The notes under the pieces: generated by a model
What the model was told of the DNA's origin: nothing
The model's input: the letters and a program-made list of their open reading frames with translations, nothing else
Database searches by the model: none
Made by a program: the position numbers and the translations under genes
Shown here: one piece after another, positions 51,286-58,730 of the stretch
Layout of the letters: each line of letters opens with the position of its first letter
Position numbering within the stretch: the stretch's first letter is position 1
Assembly (NCBI RefSeq): GCF_003515945.1
Contig: NZ_QWLM01000004.1
Coordinates: forward strand, 62,001-126,000
DNA from: Dermacoccus abyssi
Lineage (GTDB): Bacteria > Actinomycetota > Actinomycetes > Actinomycetales > Dermatophilaceae
Direction: 5' to 3'
Length of the DNA: 64,000 nt

Positions 51286-52119
51286 ATGGTCGACATGAGC
51301 AGCACGCGTGATCGCCGTCCCGACCCGACGACGTTGAGCGACCTGCCCACCCGCGGCGACCACATCGCGTTCTACCGGTTCGCCGCCTTCGACGACGTCG
51401 ACGCCGCCGTGGCGCGTCTGCGCGAACTCACCCTCGGGCTCAGCGGTTCGGTGCTCGTCGCGTCCGAAGGCGTCAACGGGATGCTGGCCGGCACGCCGCA
51501 GCAGATCGATGCCTTCCTCGAGACCGCGAGCGCCGACGCGACGGTCGCTCACGCTTTCGACGGCATCGTCGTCAAGCGCACGGCGTTCGAGCGCCCGCCG
51601 TTTCGTCGCATGCTCGTCAAGGCGAAGAAGGAGATCGTGCCCCTCGGCGTCGACGGCCTCGACATGCCGAACCGCATGGACGACGTGCACGCGACTGACG
51701 TGCCGCCCGAGCAGTGGCGTGAACTCATCCGCCGCGACGACGTCGTCGTCCTCGACAACCGCAACAGCTTCGAATACGGCGTCGGCCGCTTCCGTGACGC
51801 CGTCGATCCGGGCGTCGTGAACTTCCGCGACTTCGCCGACTACGTCGAAGACCACGCTGACGAGTGGCGCGAGAACGGCACGAAGATCGCGATGTACTGC
51901 ACGGGCGGCATCCGCTGTGAGAAGTCGAGCCCCTGGATGCAGGATCTGGGGCTCGAGGTCTTCCAGTTGCAGGGCGGCATCCTCAACTACTTCCAGCAGA
52001 TGCCGGACGCCGAGCAGGACTGGGACGGTGAGTGTTTCGTCTTCGACGAGCGCGTCAGCCTCGACACGAAGCTGCGCGACACCGGCCGCACCCGCGAGGA
52101 GATCGACGAGCCGCGCTGA
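51286..52119 (+). CDS. trhO: tRNA uridine(34) hydroxylase (rhodanese-domain, TrhO/YceA family), 277 aa
   Basis: The protein combines an N-terminal acylphosphatase-like domain (IAFYRFAAFDDVDAAVARLR, EGVNGMLAGTP) with a rhodanese domain whose active site is YCTGGIRCEKSS; the CTGGIRCEK signature is specific to this family. TrhO forms 5-hydroxyuridine at tRNA position 34. ATG 51286 and ATG 51295 are both possible; neither has a strong ribosome site, so a leaderless start is plausible. It is followed 81 bases later by an ABC-F gene. Confidence 0.9.
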   Translation: MVDMSSTRDRRPDPTTLSDLPTRGDHIAFYRFAAFDDVDAAVARLRELTLGLSGSVLVASEGVNGMLAGTPQQIDAFLETASADATVAHAFDGIVVKRTAFERPPFRRMLVKAKKEIVPLGVDGLDMPNRMDDVHATDVPPEQWRELIRRDDVVVLDNRNSFEYGVGRFRDAVDPGVVNFRDFADYVEDHADEWRENGTKIAMYCTGGIRCEKSSPWMQDLGLEVFQLQGGILNYFQQMPDAEQDWDGECFVFDERVSLDTKLRDTGRTREEIDEPR

Positions 52120-52200
52120 CCGGTTGAGCCCGGCGAAAAATCGGGTGCCGACGACGGCGCCCCACTCGTACGGTGGGAGCTTCCGGACCCGAGGAGGCCC

Positions 52201-53895
52201 ATGCATCCGAACCCACCCCGCGGCACACACCTTCGTCTCGACGGCATCTCGAAGAGCTACCCCGACCGCCGCGTCCTGACCGACATCTCCTTCGCCGTCG
52301 CCGCCGGCGAACGGGCCGCGCTCATCGGGGAGAACGGCACCGGCAAGTCGACGCTCCTGCGCATCGTCGCGGGCCTCGAGGACGCCGACGTGGGGAAGGT
52401 GAGCGCGCCCGGCGAGGTCGGCCTGTTCCACCAGCAGCCGCCGTTCTCACTCGATCTCACCGCCGATGAGGTGCTCCGGGACGCCGCCGCGCCCCTGCGC
52501 GCTCTGGGCGACGAGGTGACGTCGGCCGGTGAGCACCTGGCCGCGCACCCCGACGACCCCGGAGCGGGTACTCGACTCGAGCTCGCCCTCGCCGAGGCCG
52601 AACGGCGCGGCGTGTGGGAGCTCGACCACACGATCGACGAGTTGGTCGAGGGCCTCGGCATCGCCGACATCCCCCGCGAGCGCCCTGTACGAGAGGTCTC
52701 CGGGGGCCAACTCGCCCGCTTCTCCCTCGCGTGGATGCTCGTGCGCCGCCCCGAGACGCTCCTGCTCGACGAGCCGACGAACCACCTCGACGACCGCGGC
52801 GCCGAGTTGCTCGCGCGCATGCTCCACACATGGCCGGGGCCCGTGCTCATGGCGAGCCACGACCGCGCCTTCCTCGACGAGTCGGTGAGCCACCTGCTCG
52901 ACCTCGATCCGCGGCCGATGCCGCGACGTCAGGTCGATCGCGTCGCCGACGCCTCCGACGCAGGCGCAGCCCACGGCGTCACCCGGTTCACCGGCACCTA
53001 CTCGCAGTACGTCGTCGCCCGGGCCGACGAACTGACGCGCTGGCAGGAGCAGTACGAGCGAGAGCAGGACGAACTGAACCGTCTGCGCGGGCGACTCCAC
53101 GACGATCACCGCGTCGGGCACCCCGAGCGCGGGCCGCGCACCGAGGCGCGCGGCGCGAAGAAGTTCTACTCCGACCGCAATGCCACCGTCGTCGCTCGCC
53201 GGGTCAACGATGCCCGCACCGCCCTCGAGCGCCTCGAGGACGAGCAGGTGCGCAAGCCGCCGAAACATCTGCGGTTCAACGCCGACCGGTCACTCGCCGC
53301 GGCCCGCCGCGCCGGCGAGTTGCCGAGCGGAGCGCTCGTCACGGCGTCGAACGTCACCGTCCGAGATCGGTTGCGCCCGACGAGTCTCGCGCTCGCAGCC
53401 GGAGAGCGTCTGCTCGTCGAGGGCCCGAACGGATGCGGCAAGTCGACACTGCTCGAGGCTCTTGCGGGGCGCATCGCTCCCGACGACGGCAGCGTCACCG
53501 TCGCCCCGCGCGGGAGCGTCGCCCTGCTCGGCCAGGACGCCGAAGTGAGCGGTGACGACTGCGTCCGCGACACGTACGAGCAACTCGTCGGCGCCGAACT
53601 CGCTGCCAGACGTCCGCTGGCCACGTTCGGTCTCATCGCCGGACGCGACGAGACCCGGCCGGTGAACAGCCTGAGCGTCGGGCAACGGCGCCGGCTGGAC
53701 CTCGCCGTCCTGTTGGCGCTCCCGCCTGAAGTCCTGCTTCTCGACGAGCCGACCAACCACTTCTCCCTGCTCCTGTCCGAAGACATCGAGCGTGCCCTGG
53801 CGGACTACCCCGGGGCGGTCGTCGTCGCGAGCCATGACCGGATGTTGCGCCGACGCTGGGGCGGCCAGCGCTTGGAGCTCCACCCACCCGAGTGA
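52201..53895 (+). CDS. ABC-F family ATP-binding protein, 564 aa
   Basis: Two ABC cassettes lie in one chain with no membrane segment, as in ribosome-binding ABC-F proteins. First cassette: Walker A GENGTGKST, signature VSGGQLARFSLAWML, Walker B LLLDEPTNHLDD. A charged linker of about 80 residues (WQEQYEREQDELNRLRGR) follows. Second cassette: Walker A GPNGCGKST, signature LSVGQRRRLDLAVLL, Walker B LLLDEPTNHFSL. ABC-F members rescue or protect ribosomes from antibiotics; this resembles antibiotic-resistance or housekeeping actinobacterial types. ATG 52201 follows GAGGAGGCCC. The altered LSVGQ and DEPTNHF sites are unusual. Confidence 0.9.
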   Translation: MHPNPPRGTHLRLDGISKSYPDRRVLTDISFAVAAGERAALIGENGTGKSTLLRIVAGLEDADVGKVSAPGEVGLFHQQPPFSLDLTADEVLRDAAAPLRALGDEVTSAGEHLAAHPDDPGAGTRLELALAEAERRGVWELDHTIDELVEGLGIADIPRERPVREVSGGQLARFSLAWMLVRRPETLLLDEPTNHLDDRGAELLARMLHTWPGPVLMASHDRAFLDESVSHLLDLDPRPMPRRQVDRVADASDAGAAHGVTRFTGTYSQYVVARADELTRWQEQYEREQDELNRLRGRLHDDHRVGHPERGPRTEARGAKKFYSDRNATVVARRVNDARTALERLEDEQVRKPPKHLRFNADRSLAAARRAGELPSGALVTASNVTVRDRLRPTSLALAAGERLLVEGPNGCGKSTLLEALAGRIAPDDGSVTVAPRGSVALLGQDAEVSGDDCVRDTYEQLVGAELAARRPLATFGLIAGRDETRPVNSLSVGQRRRLDLAVLLALPPEVLLLDEPTNHFSLLLSEDIERALADYPGAVVVASHDRMLRRRWGGQRLELHPPE

Positions 53896-53975
53896 GCCGG
53901 TGAAAAACCTCTGGCCAGGGCGAAGGGCCCGGGGTAGGGTCGAAGCAACTGTCATCGAGTGAAAGGAGTTCAGCA

Positions 53976-54149
53976 ATGGGTTTCGACGACAAGCTGGACA
54001 ATGCCAAGGACGAGAAGTTCGGCCAGGCCAAGGAGGCCTACGGCAAGGCGACCGACAACGAGCAGCTCGAGGCCGAGGGTAAGGGCGACCAGGGCGTCGC
54101 CAACCTCAAGCAAGCCGGTGAGAAGATCAAGGACGCTTTCAAGAAGTGA
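53976..54149 (+). CDS. CsbD-family stress protein, 57 aa
   Basis: This short, highly charged protein begins MGFDDKLDNAKDEKFGQAKE and contains AYGKATDNEQLEAEGKGDQG, the CsbD repeat pattern. AAAGGAGTT lies seven bases before ATG 53976. The stop at 54147-54149 is followed by a good terminator. CsbD proteins are induced by general stress; their biochemical role is unknown. Confidence 0.9.
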   Translation: MGFDDKLDNAKDEKFGQAKEAYGKATDNEQLEAEGKGDQGVANLKQAGEKIKDAFKK

Positions 54150-54179
54150 TCGTTCTCGGTGTCTGACACCGCTTGTACG

Positions 54180-54214
54180 AGAGGCGCATCTCCCGATTCG
54201 GGAGGTGCGCCTCT
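54180..54214 (+). terminator. Terminator of the CsbD gene
   Basis: AGAGGCGCATCTCCC (54180-54194) and GGGAGGTGCGCCTCT (54200-54214) form a 15-position stem with one G-T type mismatch and a five-base loop, followed by TGCC. Confidence 0.85.
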
Positions 54215-54255
54215 TGCCGTGTCCGGCTCACGTGATCCGCGAAGGAGCATCGAAT

Positions 54256-54308
54256 TGTGACCTGCATTACCTGACGGTAGTCGTCTACCAAGCGGTCAAC
54301 AGGTCACA
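54256..54308. repeat. Inverted repeat TGTGACCTG/CAGGTCACA at the truncated end of a permease gene
   Basis: Perfect 9-base arms lie at 54256-54264 and 54300-54308, separated by 35 bases. The right arm ends just before homology to an amino-acid permease begins near 54318. It may mark the edge of a deletion or insertion, or be a regulatory dyad. Confidence 0.4.
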
Positions 54309-54314
54309 GCTCGA

Positions 54315-55038
54315 TTGCATCTGCTGTGGCGCATCCTCAGCTTCTACGTGGGCACCATCACGCTTCTGTGCTTCCTCCTGCCGACCGCGCAGTACAAGCA
54401 GGGCGAGTCGCCCTTCGTCACTGTGCTCGACCGCGTGGGCTTCCACGTCGGTGGCGTGCGCATGGCAGACATCATGAACGTCGTCCTCATCTCGGCCGTC
54501 GCGTCGTCGATGAACTCGGGCCTGTACTCGACCGGCCGCGTGCTGCGCTCGATGGCCGTGGCCGGTACGGCGCCGCGCATCCTCGGCAAGATGAGCCGCA
54601 CCCAGGTTCCCTACGCCGCCATCCTGGCGGCGGCCGCCTTCGGTGCGATCGGCGTCGTCATCAACTTCAAGTGGCCGTCGCACGCCTTCGAGATCGCTCT
54701 CGAGGTCGCCACCCTCGGCATCATCGGCGTCTGGTCGATGATCCTCATCTCGCACATGATGATGGTCCGCAAGACCGCGCGGCGAGCTGGAGCGTCCGGA
54801 CTTCCGCCTCAAGGGTGCGCCGGCGCTCAACATCATCGCGCTCGTGTTCCTCGCTGCGGTTCTCGTGCTCATCGCGATCGACCCGACGGACAGCAGCCCC
54901 GAGTCGGCCGCTGCCGTTCGCTTCGGCGGCCCGATCCTCGTACTCCTGCTCGTCGGCGGCTGGTTCCTCGTGCGCAACCGCATCGACGCCGCGGTCTTCG
55001 ACGACATCGACGACGGTGACGAGTACGTCACGAGCTGA
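54315..55038 (+). pseudogene. Amino-acid permease (AAT/GabP-like) remnant, 5'-truncated and frameshifted
   Basis: Homology starts abruptly in mid-protein with LLWRILSFYVGTITLLCFLL, then GESPFVTVLDRVGFHVGGVR, VASSMNSGLYSTGRVLRSMA, and runs to HMMMVRKTAR. Near 54785 the frame must shift by one base to continue as GELERPDFRLKGAPALNII and the last helix pair ending DDIDDGDEYVTS. About the first half of a normal ~480-residue transporter is absent. The gene is thus doubly damaged and probably non-functional. It differs from the intact CAT-type permease at 32114. A terminator hairpin still follows. Confidence 0.8.
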
Positions 55039-55061
55039 TCGCTCACCCGTTCCACGCGCTG

Positions 55062-55093
55062 CGGCCGCCGTCCCCTTCCCGGGGCGGCGGCCG
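55062..55093 (+). terminator. Hairpin downstream of the permease remnant
   Basis: CGGCCGCC (55062-55069) and GGCGGCCG (55086-55093) pair perfectly, with an inner CCCC/GGGG pair, giving a stable G/C stem in the 84-base gap before the methyltransferase gene. Confidence 0.65.
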
Positions 55094-55122
55094 TACGCGT
55101 CCTCACGCCTAGACTGACTGAC

Positions 55123-56175
55123 GTGATCGACCTTCCCGTCCTGTTCTCCACGACCGCCGACTACTACCGCTTCGCCGTCGTCGAACTACGCCGCGAGGCC
55201 GACGTGGAGAAGGTGACGCGCGTGGGTGAGGACGCGGGCTTCGTCCAGTTGAAGAACGGCGGCATCGAGCGACTTCACGAACTCGCCTCGTCCGGTTACC
55301 TGCGCTTCTGCAAGCACTTCGCCGCCGTCGAGAAGCACGCGACGACGAAGTCCCTTGAGCACGAGGACGCCGAGGAGATCGCCGAGTGGGCCTTCGACGG
55401 CATCGCCACGCGCCTCGAGGCACTGGCCGACTCCGGCGAGTACACGCCCGGTTCGGCCATCTCCCTGCACACATGGGATTCGGGGCAGGGCCCGTGGGCG
55501 CCCGGCAAGGTGCGTCGGCCCCTCCTCGAGATGCTCATGGACGAGGGCGTCCGGGTGGTGCCCGGCGGCGCCGACCTCGCGCTGTCGGTCTGCCTCGGTG
55601 AGGACCGGGTGACGACGGGTGTCACGCCCTCGCGCTACGCCCTGTCCGACTGGGCGGGTGGACGCATCCGTCTTGCCTCGCGCAAGGAGCAGGTCAGCCG
55701 CGCGGAGTTCAAGCTCGAGGAGCTGTTCACCCACATCGACCTGCCCGAGGGGGACGTGGCCGTCGACCTCGGCGCCAGCCCTGGCGGGTGGACACGCATC
55801 CTGCGTTCGCGCGGGTACGGCCACGTGCACGCCGTCGACCCGGCCGGTCTCGACCAGCGCGTGCTCGACCTGGGCGGCGTGGAACACCACCGGACGACGG
55901 CCGGGGAGTTCGTCGCTACCTTCCCGCGTCGGGTCGACCTCATCGTCAACGACATGCGGATGCCCCCGCAGCTGTCGGCCCACACGATGCTCGAGGCGTC
56001 CGACATGCTGAACCCGGGCGCAACGGCGATCGTCACGCTGAAGTTGGGCACGAACAACCCGGTCAAGCAGGCCGACGAAGCTGTGAACATGCTGAGCGAG
56101 GCGTACGACATCACCTTCGCCCGACAGCTGCAGCACAACCGGCACGAGATCACCGTCGTCGCATTGCGCGCCTGA
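55123..56175 (+). CDS. FtsJ/RlmM-like SAM-dependent methyltransferase, 350 aa
   Basis: The C-terminal half has an FtsJ-type 2'-O-methyltransferase core: SRAEFKLEELFTHIDLPEGD, then VAVDLGASPGGWTRILRSRG with the SAM loop, HAVDPAGLD, and LIVNDMRM with the catalytic-region Asp; AIVTLKLGTNNP supplies the conserved Lys. The N-terminal ~180 residues resemble the THUMP-like region of RlmM. The likely target is ribosomal RNA, by family knowledge only. GTG 55123 opens the frame. It is followed by a diverged copy of the 57156/58315 repeat. Confidence 0.82.
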   Translation: MIDLPVLFSTTADYYRFAVVELRREADVEKVTRVGEDAGFVQLKNGGIERLHELASSGYLRFCKHFAAVEKHATTKSLEHEDAEEIAEWAFDGIATRLEALADSGEYTPGSAISLHTWDSGQGPWAPGKVRRPLLEMLMDEGVRVVPGGADLALSVCLGEDRVTTGVTPSRYALSDWAGGRIRLASRKEQVSRAEFKLEELFTHIDLPEGDVAVDLGASPGGWTRILRSRGYGHVHAVDPAGLDQRVLDLGGVEHHRTTAGEFVATFPRRVDLIVNDMRMPPQLSAHTMLEASDMLNPGATAIVTLKLGTNNPVKQADEAVNMLSEAYDITFARQLQHNRHEITVVALRA

Positions 56176-56185
56176 CGCTGCGTTT

Positions 56186-56246
56186 CGCCCGACGCTGGGG
56201 AAAATCGGTCGCCGCGCGAGGATCCGGCTGTAAAACTCCCGACACC
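56186..56246 (+). repeat. Diverged copy (R0) of the repeat flanking the second DUF559 gene
   Basis: CGCCCGACGCTGGG at 56186-56199 and CGGCTGTAAAACTCCC at 56225-56240 match, in the same order and spacing, the blocks CGCCCAACGTTGGG and CGGCTGCAAAACCCCC of the copies at 57156 and 58315. It ends directly at the ATG of the phosphotransferase-family gene. Confidence 0.6.
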
Positions 56247-57152
56247 ATGAGTTCCGCACCCGACGCCGCGCTGGCCACTCAGCTCCTGCGCGAGCAGGCA
56301 CCGCACCTCGCCCAGCTTGCCGTGCGCCCGAGCCCGGCCTCCGGCAGCAGCAACTGGGTGTTTCGCGTTGGAGGTCACCTCGCACTTCGCCTCCCACGCT
56401 CCGACGACTACGCCACGGATCTGGGCAACGAGGTCACCTGGCTGCCGACGCTCGGAGCCGGCGTGAGGACGCCGATCCCGCGCGTCGAGTTCGTCGGAAC
56501 GCCGAGCGAGACATTCCCTCGACACTGGGCCGTCGTCACCTGGATCGAGGGTCGAACTCCGACGAACCTCGACGCTTCGGCGCAGCGGTCGCTCGCGTCG
56601 TCACTCGGGGAGTTCGTCGCCGAGCTTCACGCCGTCGACACGGACGGCGAGGTCGGCGGCGCCGAGCGTTGGGGTTACCGGTGCGGCGATCCGGTGACCG
56701 ACGCCACCGACGCGTGGGTCGACGAGGCCGCCGCCACGCTGAGCGACCTCTTCGACCCGACGCAGGTGCGCCTGGCCTGGTCACGCCTGCGGGAAGTGGA
56801 GGCCGCGACCGGCTCCCGGACCTGGGTGCACACCGACCTTTCGGCCGAGAACGTCCTCGTCAGGGACGGCGGCACCCTGGCCGGCGTCATCGACTTCGGC
56901 GCACTCGGCGTGGGCGACCCTGCCGTCGATCTGCTCTACGCGTGGGATCTGTTCGACGCTCCAGCACGCGCCGTGTTCGCCCGTGCCGCCGCAGCCGACG
57001 AAGCCACGACGGCGCGCGCCCGCGCGTGGGCCTTCCCGGGCCCGGGCCTCGTGACGCTCGCGGAGTACCGCGATTCGATGCCCGAACGCACGGTCCGCCT
57101 CACCCGCATGGTCGAGGCCGTCGCGGCCGACGTCGGGGTCCGCCTGCGCTGA
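56247..57152 (+). CDS. Aminoglycoside phosphotransferase (APH)-family protein, 301 aa
   Basis: This small-molecule kinase fold has a nucleotide loop near the N-terminus (SGSSNWVFRVGGHLALRLPR), the catalytic loop WVHTDLSAENVLVRDGG (Brenner-like His-x-Asp with Asn) and the metal-binding GVIDFGALGVGDPAVDLLYA. Members phosphorylate aminoglycosides, macrolides or metabolites such as homoserine or choline; substrate cannot be assigned. ATG 56247 follows a repeat copy with no clear ribosome site, and another copy lies after its stop, so the gene is bracketed by repeats R0 and R1. Confidence 0.85.
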   Translation: MSSAPDAALATQLLREQAPHLAQLAVRPSPASGSSNWVFRVGGHLALRLPRSDDYATDLGNEVTWLPTLGAGVRTPIPRVEFVGTPSETFPRHWAVVTWIEGRTPTNLDASAQRSLASSLGEFVAELHAVDTDGEVGGAERWGYRCGDPVTDATDAWVDEAAATLSDLFDPTQVRLAWSRLREVEAATGSRTWVHTDLSAENVLVRDGGTLAGVIDFGALGVGDPAVDLLYAWDLFDAPARAVFARAAAADEATTARARAWAFPGPGLVTLAEYRDSMPERTVRLTRMVEAVAADVGVRLR

Positions 57153-57155
57153 GAT

Positions 57156-57227
57156 CGCCCAACGTTGGGAGTTTTCCGGCCACGCAGCATCCCTTCGGCT
57201 GCAAAACCCCCAAGGTTGGGGGTTTTA
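57156..57227 (+). repeat. Repeat copy R1, between the APH gene and the second DUF559 gene
   Basis: The copy runs CGCCCAACGTTGGGAGTTTT, a GCAGC...GCTGC stem, then CGGCTGCAAAACCCCCAAGG (57196-57215) and TTGGGGGTTTT. The two halves pair imperfectly into one long hairpin, and AAAACCCCCAA/TTGGGGGTTTT forms a perfect terminal stem. It provides the stop codon TAA (57227-57225) of the DUF559 gene. Confidence 0.85.
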
Positions 57228-58227
57228 CGCGAGCTGTCGGAAGTGGGGGCGCCAACCGTCCGACAGCCGTACCGAACGGCCGCGGCGCTCCAGGGCCGCG
57301 GCGACTGCCCTCACCGTTCCGGCCGGGTCGCGGTAGATGCCGTGGGACACAACGCGGATGACCTCCCACCCCTCGGTGCGCAGGGACATTTCGCGCTCGA
57401 TGTCCGCATGCTTCTGAGCCTCAGTGACGTAGTGGTGGTCCCCGTCGTACTCGATCGCGATCTTGAGATCCGGGTATGCGAGATCCAGCCTTCGACGACG
57501 CCCGCAAGCCACCACCTCGAACTGCGCGACCGGCTGGGGTAACCCCGCCAACACGAGCAGGACCCGTAGCCGCGACTCCATGGCCGACTCGGCACCGGCA
57601 TCCACGAGCCTCACCAGGTCTCGAGCGCGCCCTGGCCCCGCACCGCGGGACGACCACGACGCAAGCGCCGACTCCGGTTCCACCCCGGGCAGCCTGAGAA
57701 CGGCGTCCGCGAGCACGACGACGTCGACGAGCGACAGCCGGGGCAAACACTCACGCACGAGGTCGACCGGCGCCGTCGTCGGCAGCCGCAACCGCACCGA
57801 GGGAACCCAAACGCTCGACGTCTTCGAGTTTCGGAGGTGACGGTGCACGACCAGTCCCGCACCGCGCACGTCCCGGCTCGCCGGGATGCTCACCGACACG
57901 CCCTCGGACCACGGCACCGGCAGACCCCACAGGAGCGCCGCATCGAGTCGCGAGATCCGCGCGCCCTCACCACACCGTCGCACCGCTGCGACGCAGCGGA
58001 GCCCGTGCCCCACCTGCACGCGGGCATCGACGAAGACACCCCGGAACAGACGGCGTACGTCCGCGCTGTCGAGGTCGCTCCGACTCAGCACTGGCTGCGA
58101 GAGCCTCGTCCGAGGTGAACGGGAGCGCGCCGAACCTGTCCAGGGCAGCACGTCGACGAGCTGCCACGCTCTGGCGCGACGGACGCGCTCCGGACGAGGG
58201 GAAAGAGGCGGAAGCAGAAGGGGCCAT
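57225..58227 (-). pseudogene. DUF559-family (Vsr-fold endonuclease-like) gene, apparently frameshifted
   Basis: From ATG 58227 the frame reads to DRFGALPFTSDEALAAS, the usual DUF559 N-terminal helix-turn-helix entry. It then loses homology near 58092; skipping one base restores VLSRSDLDSADVRRLFRGVF and the rest of the protein. The nuclease-like core is RRRLDLAYPDLKIAIEYDGD then HHYVTEAQKHADIEREMSL and GWEVIRVV. If the shift is real the gene is broken, or a shorter protein of 288 residues starts at GTG 58091 and lacks the N-terminal domain. The gene is flanked by same-orientation repeat copies R1 and R2 and has a DnaA-box motif upstream, as in the first DUF559 locus. Confidence 0.7.
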
Positions 58228-58265
58228 ACCTCCAGCGTCGCGATTTGGCGCCGACCACCGCGAAA

Positions 58266-58276
58266 GTTATCCACAG
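58266..58276 (+). promoter_or_regulatory. DnaA-box-like motif upstream of the second DUF559 gene
   Basis: GTTATCCACAG contains the perfect DnaA-box consensus TTATCCACA at 58267-58275, 40 bases upstream of the gene's ATG. The same 11 bases lie upstream of the DUF559 gene at 27541-28476. Confidence 0.6.
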
Positions 58277-58314
58277 CCCACGAGGATGCCGACAAGACCG
58301 GCGAATAGGGCGAA

Positions 58315-58383
58315 TCACCCAACGTTGTGAGTTCGCAGCCAACACCACACCGTTCGGCTGCAAAACCCCCAAGGTCGGGGGTT
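58315..58383 (+). repeat. Repeat copy R2, upstream of the second DUF559 gene
   Basis: It shares ACCCAACGTTGTGAGTT with R1 and then an exact block that includes CGGCTGCAAAACCCCCAAGG (58355-58374), followed by TCGGGGGTT. GCAGCC and GGCTGC again pair across the middle. It lies in the same orientation as R1, 1159 bases away. Confidence 0.85.
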
Positions 58384-58456
58384 CGTCGCCCGACCCCATC
58401 CCGGGAGCCGTCGTCGCGCCTCGGCACCCCGTGCCGCAGGTCACGTCGATGGCGGT

Positions 58457-58490
58457 AAATGTTCGATTCTCGAACCGTTAATGAACATTT
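58457..58490. promoter_or_regulatory. Inverted repeat in the pckG upstream region
   Basis: AAATGTTC (58457-58464) and GAACATTT (58483-58490) are perfect inverted 8-base arms around an 18-base spacer that itself holds TTCGATTCTCGAA. The A/T-rich dyad looks like a transcription-factor site. TATATT at 58566-58573 is a possible -10 further downstream. The rest of 58389-58730 shows no gene. Confidence 0.55.
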
Positions 58491-58730
58491 CCGACATTGG
58501 TGGCAGAAACCCAACAGCGCACCATGCGTTTGTGAGCCACGTCACAACTTGGAACGCTTAGCCACTTATATTTCGACGTCGAGATACCCGTACGTTCGAG
58601 GAGTCCCACCGGGCGCTCCCCTTCGACTCCTCGAAGTCGGCTGCGCGCCGGGACGACCGACGACAGCGATGACTCGGGTGGCGAACGGAGATCCCGTTCG
58701 GGCCCGCTCGCACAAAGGATGGCCGATCCA

